Notes: generated from the letters alone by a model not told the origin. Counted from the stretch's first letter, positions 30,176-38,360 are shown. The stretch is DNA of 41,300 nucleotides from CAZDDY01 sp964504455 (GCA_964504455.1 CAZDDY010000003.1:1-41300), one strand, 5' to 3'. Made by a program: numbers and translations.

Positions 30176-30628
30176 ATGAAAGTACTACTTTTAAAACACG
30201 TAAAAGGAATTGGCCAACAGGGTGAGGTCAAGGAAGTCAAAGAAGGCTATGCTATGAATTTTCTCATTCCTCAAAAGCTTGCCGAACCTGCAACAACAAA
30301 TACTGTTAAGCAGTTAGAACTTTTAAAGAAAAACAAAGAGGTCCGATCCGAAATACACAAGGATTTGCTTTTAAAAGAGCTAGAACCTCTAGCTGATAAG
30401 GAGATAGAAATATATAAAAAAGTTAACTCACAAGGATCGCTATTTGGCGGCGTTACAATACAAGAAGTAAGAGACTCTATTGTAAGCCAACATAAAATTC
30501 ATGTACCGGAACACTTAATCCAACTACAAGAAGACATAAAACATACGGGGATATATGAAATCTTCATAGGTGACAAGAAAAAACTAGGCAAGGTTTTTCT
30601 TGTTCACTTGAAAGTTTTGGGTCAATAA
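30176..30628 (+). CDS. rplI: 50S ribosomal protein bL9
   Basis: The 150-residue protein starts MKVLLLKHVKGIGQQGEVKEVKEGYAMNFLIPQKLA, the bL9 N-domain signature. A long connecting helix and a C-terminal domain follow (GSLFGGVTIQEVRDSIV). bL9 binds near the L1 stalk base and influences frame maintenance. From general knowledge several CPR lineages lack bL9, so an intact copy helps place this genome. The ATG directly follows the protease stop. A weak AGGA lies 8 nt upstream, one of the few SD-like signals seen. Confidence 0.97.
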   Translation: MKVLLLKHVKGIGQQGEVKEVKEGYAMNFLIPQKLAEPATTNTVKQLELLKKNKEVRSEIHKDLLLKELEPLADKEIEIYKKVNSQGSLFGGVTIQEVRDSIVSQHKIHVPEHLIQLQEDIKHTGIYEIFIGDKKKLGKVFLVHLKVLGQ

Positions 30629-30641
30629 AATACAAAAAAAC

Positions 30642-32321
30642 ATGGAAGATAAAATCTGCCAAAACTGCCAAACAAAATTTAACGTAAGCACAACTGACAT
30701 AGACTTTTACCAAAAAATTGACGTACCAACACCAAAACTTTGCCCGACTTGTAGAGTAAAAAGAAGACTTTCTTTCAGAAATGAAAGAACTCTGTATAAA
30801 CGAACTTGTGATTTGTGTAAAAAAGATGGAGTTTCTATATATCCTGCAAATACTCTTTTCCCGGTATTTTGCCACCACTGTTGGTGGAGTGATAAATGGG
30901 ATCCACAAGCGTATGCTCTCGACTTAGATCTTGGGAGACCATTTTTACAGCAATTTGAAGAACTAAAGAATAAAGTACCTAGGATAGCACTTTTGGTTAT
31001 AGATAGCGTTCAATCTGATTACACAAACAATGCTGGAGAAAATAAAAATTGTTATTTAGTATTTGCAGCTGAAAAGAATGAAGACTGTGCATATTCACGA
31101 TTACTCATGAATAGTAAATTCGTGCTTGATGCGTGTTCAGTATATGAATCAGAGTTATCTTATGAACTGACAGATTGTCGAAAATGCTACAAATGCATGT
31201 TTTCAGAACAATGTCAGGAATGTAGTGATGTATATTTTTCTTTCGACATGAGAAATTGTCAAAACTCAATTTTCTGTACTCATGGCAGAAATGTCAGTTA
31301 TCGGATATACAACAAGCCTGTCAGTAAGGAAGAATTTGAGAAGAAAAAAAATGAAATATTTTCTTCATATGAAAATCTTGAGAAAGCAAAAGAGGAATAT
31401 AAAAAACTGAGAGAAAATACCTTCGTACAATTTGCGATACAGACCAAATGTCAAAATGCTACAGGAGATTACATGTACAACTGTTTTGACGGAATAAGAC
31501 TTTTTGATGTTCGAAATGCAAAAGATTCAGCGTATATGGCTGATGCTGAAGATCCAATTGATTGCCAAGACTGTAATAATATTTATTTTAAACCCGAAAG
31601 ATGTTACCAAATAATGGGATCACTTCAAACAAATAACTCAAGAGTCGGCGTCTACATCATGTTTTGCAATAATGTCGATTACTCAGATAGTCTATACCAT
31701 TGCAGTGACTGTTTTGGGTGTGTTGGTTTGAACAAGAAAAATTATTGTATCCTCAATAAACAATATACGAAAGAAGAATATTTTCAATTACGCGAAAAAA
31801 TAATTTCTCAACTCAAATCAGAAGAAATTTACGGAGAATTTTTCCCTCCAAATCTTTCTCCGTTTGGATACAACGAAACACTCACACAAGAGTACTACCC
31901 ACTTAAAAAAGAAGAGGCTATCAACACGGGTTTTCGTTGGCAAGAAGAGACTACTGGCACCTACGGAAAAGAAACAATCACATCGCGGGACATACCTCAA
32001 TCAATCAAGGAAGTAACTGACGCTATCACCACAGAGAGTCTTGCATGTGTTGATTGTGGGAAGAACTACCGTATCACACACATGGAACTTGAATTTTATA
32101 GAAGAATGAACATACCTCTTCCGAGAAGAGATTTTGAGTGTCGTCACAAACTTCGTATGGCAAAACGTACACCAAGAGAACTTTGGACAAGAACCTGCAT
32201 GTGTACTCATGAAAATCATGGACATAATGCCGAGTGCATTAATTCTTTTGATACAGCATACGCCCCAGAAAGAGTAGAGCAAATATACTGCGAGGATTGT
32301 TACCAGAAAGAAGTAATATAA
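30642..32321 (+). CDS. Cys-rich multi-zinc-ribbon protein, array copy 1
   Basis: The 559-residue, apparently cytoplasmic protein has about 36 cysteines. The N-terminal module has two CxxC-CxxC sites: Cys6/9 with Cys34/37 (CPTCR), and Cys56/59 with Cys77/80, with FYQKIDVPTP between the first pair. A central Asn/Cys/Tyr-rich part (about 120-400) shows irregular 20-24 residue repeats (KNCYLVFA, NEDCAYS, DCRKCYKC, CSDCFGCVGL). The segment IYGEFFPPNLSPFGYNET follows. A C-terminal module resembling the N-terminal one contains CVDC, FYRRMNIPLP and CEDCYQKEVI; one of its cysteines is lost (FEC for CPxC). I know the family only as uncharacterised zinc-ribbon proteins of CPR bacteria. Function unknown. 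It follows rplI by 13 nt and starts a four-gene array. Confidence 0.85.
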   Translation: MEDKICQNCQTKFNVSTTDIDFYQKIDVPTPKLCPTCRVKRRLSFRNERTLYKRTCDLCKKDGVSIYPANTLFPVFCHHCWWSDKWDPQAYALDLDLGRPFLQQFEELKNKVPRIALLVIDSVQSDYTNNAGENKNCYLVFAAEKNEDCAYSRLLMNSKFVLDACSVYESELSYELTDCRKCYKCMFSEQCQECSDVYFSFDMRNCQNSIFCTHGRNVSYRIYNKPVSKEEFEKKKNEIFSSYENLEKAKEEYKKLRENTFVQFAIQTKCQNATGDYMYNCFDGIRLFDVRNAKDSAYMADAEDPIDCQDCNNIYFKPERCYQIMGSLQTNNSRVGVYIMFCNNVDYSDSLYHCSDCFGCVGLNKKNYCILNKQYTKEEYFQLREKIISQLKSEEIYGEFFPPNLSPFGYNETLTQEYYPLKKEEAINTGFRWQEETTGTYGKETITSRDIPQSIKEVTDAITTESLACVDCGKNYRITHMELEFYRRMNIPLPRRDFECRHKLRMAKRTPRELWTRTCMCTHENHGHNAECINSFDTAYAPERVEQIYCEDCYQKEVI

Positions 32322-34028
32322 ATGGAAACCAAAACCTGCCAAAACTGCAAAAGCGAATTTATCATTGATCAAGATGATTTTGACTTCTATGCAAAAATCA
32401 ATGTTCCACCTCCAACATTTTGTCCGGAATGTAGAGCTATCAGAAGATTAACATTTAGAAATGAAAGGGTGTGGTACAGAAGAAATTGTGATGCAACAGG
32501 TAAACAAATACTTTCAATGTTTTCTCCTGATACACCATATACTGTGTATGAGGAAAAATATTGGAAAAGTGATGCATGGGATCCTATGGATTATGGTAAG
32601 GATTATATAGAATCTGAAACCTTTTTTGATCAGTTAGATAATTTATTTAAAAAAGTACCTCATCCTAACCTAATTCAAAAAAACAACGTAAACTGTGAAT
32701 ACTCAAACTATACACTCAATGGTAAGAACTGTTACTACTGTGCAAGTTTTGATGAAGTAGAGGATAGTGCATATTGCTTCACGAACAATACAAGAATTAA
32801 AAATTGCCTTGATTTGCATGTTACAGCTGAATCAGAATATTGTTATGAACTTATTGACTCAAAAAAATGTAGTCGAGTTTGCTTTGCGCAAAACTGTGAG
32901 TCATGTGTAAATTCAATTTTTCTATATGATTGTCGAAATTGTACAGACTGTTTTGGATGTATTGGGTTGCGAAATAAACAATATTATATTTTTAATGAAC
33001 AATATGACAAGGAAACATACAAGGAAAAAATAAAAGAACTGTGGGACGGTGGTTATACAAAACTGAAAGAATCTTTAAAAAAGTTTAATGAGTTAAAAAT
33101 TAAAGTTCCTCATAAATTTGCAAACATAGTTAATTCTTACAATGTAAGCGGAGATAATATAGCAAATGCTCGAAACTGTCACTTTTGCTACATAGCAAAA
33201 GAAAATATTGAAAATTGTAAGTACTGTTTTCGTGTATGGGAAAATACTAAAGATGGCTGGGATGCTTACTGTGCGTGGAAAGGATCAGAACTTTTTTATG
33301 AGGCACATAGTATAATTGGTCAAAGAATATTTTTTTCACTTTATGTTTGGGGAGGTCATGATGTTGAATACTCATACAATTGTTTTGACTGCAACAACAT
33401 ATTTGGTTGCGTCGGATTGAGAAATAAATCTTATTGTATTTTAAATAAGCAATACTCAAAAGAAGAATATTTAAAGCTGATTGAAAGAATTAAAGAAAAT
33501 ATGCGTATGGCAAAAGAGTACGGTGAATTTCTTCCATCAAGTGTGTCACCATTTGCATATAATGAAACTATTGCTCAAGACTACTTTCCACTATCAAAAA
33601 AAGAAATTATTGAAAAAGGATATAGATTTAAAGAAGCAGAAAAGAAAAATTATGCTATAAGCATGAACAGCAACAGTATTCCTGAAAATATCTCAACTAT
33701 TAACGAATCGATAGTAAATGAAGTACTGGCGTGTGAGCACAATGGAACATGCTCTGAACTTTGTGCTACTGCATTTAAAATTACAAAAGAAGAATTACAG
33801 TTTTATAGAAATTTAAATTTACCTTTGCCTAGACTTTGTCCAAGTTGTCGTCATTTTAGAAGAGTTAATTTAAAGAATCCTATGAAACTTTGGACAAGAA
33901 CATGCATGTGCCAGAATGGTAATCATGGACACGAAAGAACATGCCCTCAAAAATTTGAAACACCGTATGCTCCAGAAAGAAAGGAACTAATTTATTGTGA
34001 AAAATGTTACCAACAAGAGATACTCTAA
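32322..34028 (+). CDS. Cys-rich multi-zinc-ribbon protein, array copy 2
   Basis: This 568-residue paralogue of the preceding gene begins on the base after its stop. It has about 38 cysteines. The first N-terminal zinc site is intact (Cys6/9, CPECR at 34-38). The second is lost: CDATGKQ and VYEEKYW stand where copies 1 and 3 have CxxC pairs. The central repeats are very regular, with NGKNCYYCASFDEVEDSAYC, SEYCYELIDSKKCSRVC and SIFLYDCRNCTDCFGC. The C-terminal module has CPSCRH and ends in CEKCYQQEIL. Its first 102 bp of zinc-ribbon code are almost identical in DNA to copy 3, although the rest has diverged. Function unknown. Confidence 0.85.
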   Translation: METKTCQNCKSEFIIDQDDFDFYAKINVPPPTFCPECRAIRRLTFRNERVWYRRNCDATGKQILSMFSPDTPYTVYEEKYWKSDAWDPMDYGKDYIESETFFDQLDNLFKKVPHPNLIQKNNVNCEYSNYTLNGKNCYYCASFDEVEDSAYCFTNNTRIKNCLDLHVTAESEYCYELIDSKKCSRVCFAQNCESCVNSIFLYDCRNCTDCFGCIGLRNKQYYIFNEQYDKETYKEKIKELWDGGYTKLKESLKKFNELKIKVPHKFANIVNSYNVSGDNIANARNCHFCYIAKENIENCKYCFRVWENTKDGWDAYCAWKGSELFYEAHSIIGQRIFFSLYVWGGHDVEYSYNCFDCNNIFGCVGLRNKSYCILNKQYSKEEYLKLIERIKENMRMAKEYGEFLPSSVSPFAYNETIAQDYFPLSKKEIIEKGYRFKEAEKKNYAISMNSNSIPENISTINESIVNEVLACEHNGTCSELCATAFKITKEELQFYRNLNLPLPRLCPSCRHFRRVNLKNPMKLWTRTCMCQNGNHGHERTCPQKFETPYAPERKELIYCEKCYQQEIL

Positions 34029-35741
34029 ATGAATATTAATACCTGCCAAAACTGCAAAGGCGAATTTGTCATTGATCAAGATGATTTTGACTTCTATGCA
34101 AAAATCAATGTTCCACCTCCAACATTTTGTCCGGAATGTAGAATGAAGCGTAGAATGAATTGGCGTAATGTTAGATCACTCTATAAACGAACTTGTGGCT
34201 TGTGTCAAAAGAACTTAATAAGCATGTATCCAGACGACGGAGCGCCAGTCTATTGTATTGAGTGTTGGAACAGTGATAAGTGGAATCGTTATGAGCATAA
34301 AATGCAATATGATTTTTCGGAAAATTTTTTTACACAACTCAATAAATTATTTAAAAAAAATCCACGACCATATAAGTACGCTTTTGGGAATTTAATCAAC
34401 TCCGAGTATGCAAACTATATAAAAGACAACAAAAACGTTTATTTATCATACTCAATTGTTGTTGGTGAAGATATTTTGTATTCAGAAAGTCTTGATAAAT
34501 CCAAAAATAGTATTGATTGTTACGCTGCTGAAAGCATTGATGGATGTTCTTATAATGTAGATTGTGAAGGCAATTACAATACACATTATGCTGTTAAATC
34601 AGAAAAGTGTATCGACTCTTACTTTATATATGACTGCGTTAATTGTAAAAATTGCTGTCTGAGTTCAAATTTAAGAAATCAATCTTATGTATTTAAAAAT
34701 CAAAAACTAGAAAAAGAAGAGTACGAAAAAGCTGTTTTAGAATTAAAACTTGAGACGTATTCAGGTTTTGAAAATACGAAAAAAATATTCGATAGCATGC
34801 TTGTTACTGACACCATACATAAGTACGCATATGTCTACTCTGTGGAAAATGCAACGGGAGATTACATACACAATGTAAAAAATGGAAAATATATTTTTAA
34901 TGCTACTGAATCTGAAAATGTCGCATATAGCATGAGAATATTGCAAAATGTCAAAGATTCTTATGATCTTCAGGGTGTAGGAGCCAATGTTGAGCTTGTC
35001 TATGATTCTGTAGCAGCAACACAAGACACATATAAGGATTTTTTCTGTTATATAACTATACAAGGTAGTCGTGAATGTGAATATTCAATACATTTGAGAA
35101 ATTGTGCAAATTGCTTTGGTTGTGTGGGTCTAGTAAATGCCCAATATTGTATTTTAAACATGCAATATACAGAAGAAGATTATTTTGTACTTGTAGAAAA
35201 AATTAAAAAGCACATGAATGAAACTCCTTATGTCGACAAGAAGGGAAGGGTATACAGATATGGCGAATTTTTTCCTTATGAAATGTCACCGTTTGGATAT
35301 AATGAAACAAATGCTTTCGATTTTTTCCCGATAACAGAAGAAGAGGCGCTAGAAAAAGGATATAATTGGACAAAGAAAGACAAGAGAGAGTATGAGGTCA
35401 CAATTGATTCAACCAATTTACCTGAAAGTATACACGATGTTAAAGAAGAGATAGTAAAAGAAATAATAAGTTGCCCTAGTGGTGGTGATCAAAGATACCA
35501 ATGCACAAGCGCATACCAAATAAGACCAGAAGAACTTGCATTTTATAGATCAAAAAAACTTCCACTTCCTAGAAGCTGTCCAAATTGTAGACATTACAAA
35601 AGATTAAAATACAGGAATCAGCCACGATTGTACAAAAGAGAGTGTAGTAATAGGTGTGGAAAAATATTTGAAACAACATACACCCCTGATCGTCCTGAAA
35701 AAGTATATTGTGAGGATTGTTATCAGAAAGAAGTATTGTAA
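34029..35741 (+). CDS. Cys-rich multi-zinc-ribbon protein, array copy 3
   Basis: The 570-residue paralogue starts directly after the stop of copy 2. Both N-terminal zinc sites are intact (Cys6/9 with CPECR; CGLC with CIEC before the W). The central region is poorer in cysteine than copy 2 but keeps the same frame of motifs (NSEYANYIKDNKN, YFIYDCVNCKNCC, NCANCFGCVGLVNAQYCILN). GEFFPYEMSPFGYNET follows, then a full C-terminal module (SCPNCRHYKRL, CSNRCGKIFETTYTPDRPEK, CEDCYQKEVL). By the state of its second N-terminal site and its C-terminus it groups with copy 1. Function unknown; probably cytoplasmic. Confidence 0.85.
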   Translation: MNINTCQNCKGEFVIDQDDFDFYAKINVPPPTFCPECRMKRRMNWRNVRSLYKRTCGLCQKNLISMYPDDGAPVYCIECWNSDKWNRYEHKMQYDFSENFFTQLNKLFKKNPRPYKYAFGNLINSEYANYIKDNKNVYLSYSIVVGEDILYSESLDKSKNSIDCYAAESIDGCSYNVDCEGNYNTHYAVKSEKCIDSYFIYDCVNCKNCCLSSNLRNQSYVFKNQKLEKEEYEKAVLELKLETYSGFENTKKIFDSMLVTDTIHKYAYVYSVENATGDYIHNVKNGKYIFNATESENVAYSMRILQNVKDSYDLQGVGANVELVYDSVAATQDTYKDFFCYITIQGSRECEYSIHLRNCANCFGCVGLVNAQYCILNMQYTEEDYFVLVEKIKKHMNETPYVDKKGRVYRYGEFFPYEMSPFGYNETNAFDFFPITEEEALEKGYNWTKKDKREYEVTIDSTNLPESIHDVKEEIVKEIISCPSGGDQRYQCTSAYQIRPEELAFYRSKKLPLPRSCPNCRHYKRLKYRNQPRLYKRECSNRCGKIFETTYTPDRPEKVYCEDCYQKEVL

Positions 35742-35743
35742 TT

Positions 35744-37492
35744 ATGCAAAGTAAAACTCCAAAATTTGATACCTTGCTTGATGAAATACTTGGATCCCTC
35801 ATACCACACAGACGTACATGTGTATGGAAAGGCAAGCACGCATATTGTGAAGAAGAGTTTGAACTTGAAGTAGGGGATATAGAATTTCTTAAATTCTTGC
35901 GAGTACCTCCACCAAATTTCTGTCCTACCTGTAGAAGAATGAGAAGAATGGTTCATATGGGTACGATTCATTTATTCAAGCGTGCATGTGATGCTCCAGA
36001 ACATGATGAAATGATTATTTCAATATTCTCGAAAGAATGCCCGTTTCCTGTCTATGATTATAAATACTTTGTTTCTGAAGAATTTGACGCACTTGCTTTT
36101 GGTAAAAATTATAATGTAGCCGAGAGTCCCATGGAGCAGTTATGGGGGATGCGAAAAACTTTCCCTATGCCATCATTTTTAAATCGTGATCTTCTAAGTG
36201 TAAATAGTGAATATACAAATGGTGGTAGAGATCTGAAAAATGGATACTACACTTCTGGGTGTTTTCATTCTGAAGATATTTGGTACTCAAATCTTGTAAA
36301 CAAAAGCAAAAGTATTATGGATTCAAGATCAATAAATACTTCAGAGTATGTATACAATAGTGCATATTCTCGTAACTTATATAAATGTTCCTTCACATAC
36401 TTTAGCAAAGAATGTAGTGACAGTATTTTTTTATACGATTGTAGGAATTGCACAGACTGTTTTGGTTGTGTTAATTTGCGTAATAAAAAATATCATGTGT
36501 TCAACAAAGAACTTGCGAAAGAAGAATATGCAACGTTTATGAAAAATGTTTACCCACTTACGCGAGAAAAACTTAACGCATATGCTGAAGAATTTTGGAC
36601 GTTAGTACACAGACTGCCGATGAATGCCTCCCAAAATACCCAGACTGAAAACTCAACCGGTATACTACTGTCACGAAGCAAAAATGTATACGATGCCATT
36701 CATAGTGAGAACTCAGAAAATGTACGACATATTGATGGAGCTCTTTCACACAAAGATTCAATGGACTTTTTATTCTCTGGTGGACACTCAAATAATTTGT
36801 ACATGACCACTAACATTGGTTCGGAATCAAGCAAGGTGAAGTTTTCAATTTCATCAAAGTTTTGCCTTGAATCTGAATTTATTTTTAATTCCAAAAGCCT
36901 TACTAATTGCTTTATGTGTTTTGGACTCGAGAATAAATCTTTTTGTATTTTAAATCAACAATACACTCAAGAAGAATATTGGCCACTCGTTGATATAATA
37001 AAAACTGAGATGCTCAAAAGGGGAGAGTATGCTGATGGGCCAGGAATGGAATTTTCTGCCCAGGCATATAATTTCTCTTTAGCGAATATTGCATTTCCTT
37101 TATCTGAGGAGATCATACTCTCGCTTGGTGGGTATGTTGGAAAAGAGCAAGAATCAAATACAGACGGTATAGAAATTATTGACTCTGAAAATATTCCAGA
37201 GAACATTGATGAAGTAAGTGACAAAATAACGACCAAAGCTTTGCGATGTACTCTTAGTGGAAAACCTTTTAAGGTTATTCAAACTGAACTCGATTTTTAT
37301 CGTAGAATGAAACTACCACTTCCAAATATTCACCCAACTATTCGAACAGATAAAATGTATCACATTGGTGCAGTTGGTAAAAAATACAACACTACGTGTA
37401 ATAAGTGCAATACGGATATACTTTCTATTTTTGATCCAAAAGAAAATTATAATTTCTATTGCGAAAACTGTTATCAACAAGAAATTATTTAA
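35744..37492 (+). CDS. Cys-rich multi-zinc-ribbon protein, array copy 4
   Basis: The 582-residue last member starts at the ATG 2 nt after copy 3; an in-frame TTG 27 nt earlier lies inside copy 3. Its N-terminus is extended by about 18 residues. The first site keeps CPTCR, but the partner pair is CVWKGKHAYC, and the second site is gone (CDAPEHDE, VYDYKYF). The central SIFLYDCRNCTDCFGC matches copy 2. In the C-terminal module the first site is destroyed (HPTIRTD for CPxCR) while the second is intact (CNKC, CENCYQQEII). It is the most divergent copy and may have a specialised role. A strong bidirectional terminator closes the array. Confidence 0.84.
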   Translation: MQSKTPKFDTLLDEILGSLIPHRRTCVWKGKHAYCEEEFELEVGDIEFLKFLRVPPPNFCPTCRRMRRMVHMGTIHLFKRACDAPEHDEMIISIFSKECPFPVYDYKYFVSEEFDALAFGKNYNVAESPMEQLWGMRKTFPMPSFLNRDLLSVNSEYTNGGRDLKNGYYTSGCFHSEDIWYSNLVNKSKSIMDSRSINTSEYVYNSAYSRNLYKCSFTYFSKECSDSIFLYDCRNCTDCFGCVNLRNKKYHVFNKELAKEEYATFMKNVYPLTREKLNAYAEEFWTLVHRLPMNASQNTQTENSTGILLSRSKNVYDAIHSENSENVRHIDGALSHKDSMDFLFSGGHSNNLYMTTNIGSESSKVKFSISSKFCLESEFIFNSKSLTNCFMCFGLENKSFCILNQQYTQEEYWPLVDIIKTEMLKRGEYADGPGMEFSAQAYNFSLANIAFPLSEEIILSLGGYVGKEQESNTDGIEIIDSENIPENIDEVSDKITTKALRCTLSGKPFKVIQTELDFYRRMKLPLPNIHPTIRTDKMYHIGAVGKKYNTTCNKCNTDILSIFDPKENYNFYCENCYQQEII

Positions 37493-37525
37493 ACTAAAAA
37501 ATCCCCGGAAGGGGATTTTTTAGTT
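37492..37525. terminator. Strong bidirectional terminator
   Basis: Perfect 15-bp arms AACTAAAAAATCCCC and GGGGATTTTTTAGTT enclose a GGAA loop. The stem's own A and T runs serve as U-tracts in both directions: for array copy 4 and for rpmA, whose stop overlaps it. Confidence 0.95.
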
Positions 37526-37796
37526 AGATAACATGTACCATTTTTCTGACTGTGGTTGTGCCATCGTATTTTTTCTTTCGAGAGTTTGTGAATTTTATTA
37601 TTCCAGACTTGAGAGCAAACAATGTGTAATCCTTTCCTGTTCCAACATTTTTTCCTGGAAGGATTTTTGTTCCTCTCTGTCTTACAATAATAGAACCAGC
37701 TTGTGCTTTTTCACCTGCGTAGAGCTTTGTCCCGAGATACTTCGGATTTGAGTCCCGCAGGTTTTTGGCGGTTCCGGCCGCTTTCCTATGTGCCAT
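37524..37796 (-). CDS. rpmA: 50S ribosomal protein bL27
   Basis: The 90-residue product starts MAHRKAAGTAKNLRDSNPKYLGTKLYAGEKAQAGSIIVRQRGTKILPG, clear bL27. The N-terminal tail of bL27 reaches the peptidyl-transferase centre. No cleavable N-terminal extension of the Firmicutes type is present, and the tail has KAAG where many bacteria have KKGGG. It is separated from rplU by about 36 kb, breaking the usual rplU-rpmA pair. The promoter is leaderless. Confidence 0.97.
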   Translation of the reverse strand: MAHRKAAGTAKNLRDSNPKYLGTKLYAGEKAQAGSIIVRQRGTKILPGKNVGTGKDYTLFALKSGIIKFTNSRKKKYDGTTTVRKMVHVI

Positions 37797-37803
37797 ATTT
37801 GTT

Positions 37804-37832
37804 AATTAAATAATTAAGAATGAATAATTCAA
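37804..37832 (-). promoter_or_regulatory. rpmA promoter, leaderless
   Basis: On the minus strand TTGAAT, a 17-nt spacer and TTAATT lie 7 nt before the ATG. Confidence 0.55.
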
Positions 37833-37872
37833 AATAAAAAAGTAGAGTTATATAGCTAGAGTAACGAGATGC

Positions 37873-37878
37873 TATAAT
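37873..37878 (+). promoter_or_regulatory. -10 element of the anchored Ada-like protein
   Basis: TATAAT lies 11 nt before the ATG at 37890, predicting a leader of only about 4-5 nt. No clear -35. Confidence 0.5.
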
Positions 37879-37889
37879 AACCGTACCGA

Positions 37890-38330
37890 ATGACTATAGA
37901 TGATTTTAACCCTAAAATCAAGTCCTTTTTTGACAAACCAGCCATTTCTAGGGTCTTATATAGCCTAAGTATTTGCTTGTTAATGGTGGCTTCATTTGGC
38001 CTTGGTAAATTATCTGTTTTAGATCAAAAAACTGATAAAAATGAGTCCTCAGTTGCCATATATCTTCCAAATGGCACAAGATACGTTCCGAATAGGGAAG
38101 AAGGGTCTCTAAATGGCCCAAATTTAGCCAATTTAGAGACTTTCGGGGGCAATCAAGGAAATACTGGGCTTAGTCAAGATTTAAGGGTTTTTGCCTCAAA
38201 AAACGGCAAAAATTACTATTATCTGGATTGCACGGCAGGAAATACAATAAAAGAAGAAAATAAGGTTTGGTTTGCTGATCCTGAAAAAGCAGAAGAGGCA
38301 GGATACACTAAATCAAGTAAATGTAAGTAA
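37890..38330 (+). CDS. Membrane-anchored protein with a small Cys-containing C-terminal domain
   Basis: The 146-residue product has one membrane helix (about residues 20-42), then a polar linker rich in Asn/Gly, then a compact domain (VFASKNGKNYYYLDC, then IKEENKVWFADPEKAEEAGY, ending SSKCK). The last part resembles the Ada-type metal-binding fold that is often attached to membrane anchors in CPR proteins. Only two cysteines are present, so a full four-Cys zinc site is not supported. The orientation is probably N-in with the domain outside. Role unknown. Confidence 0.7.
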   Translation: MTIDDFNPKIKSFFDKPAISRVLYSLSICLLMVASFGLGKLSVLDQKTDKNESSVAIYLPNGTRYVPNREEGSLNGPNLANLETFGGNQGNTGLSQDLRVFASKNGKNYYYLDCTAGNTIKEENKVWFADPEKAEEAGYTKSSKCK

Positions 38331-38332
38331 TA

Positions 38333-38360
38333 TTGACTTTTGTGGCATTTATTATATTGT
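38333..38360 (+). promoter_or_regulatory. Candidate promoter of the gene interrupted by the gap
   Basis: TTGACT, a 16-nt spacer and TATTGT start right after the previous stop codon, giving a leader of about 35 nt. Confidence 0.45.
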
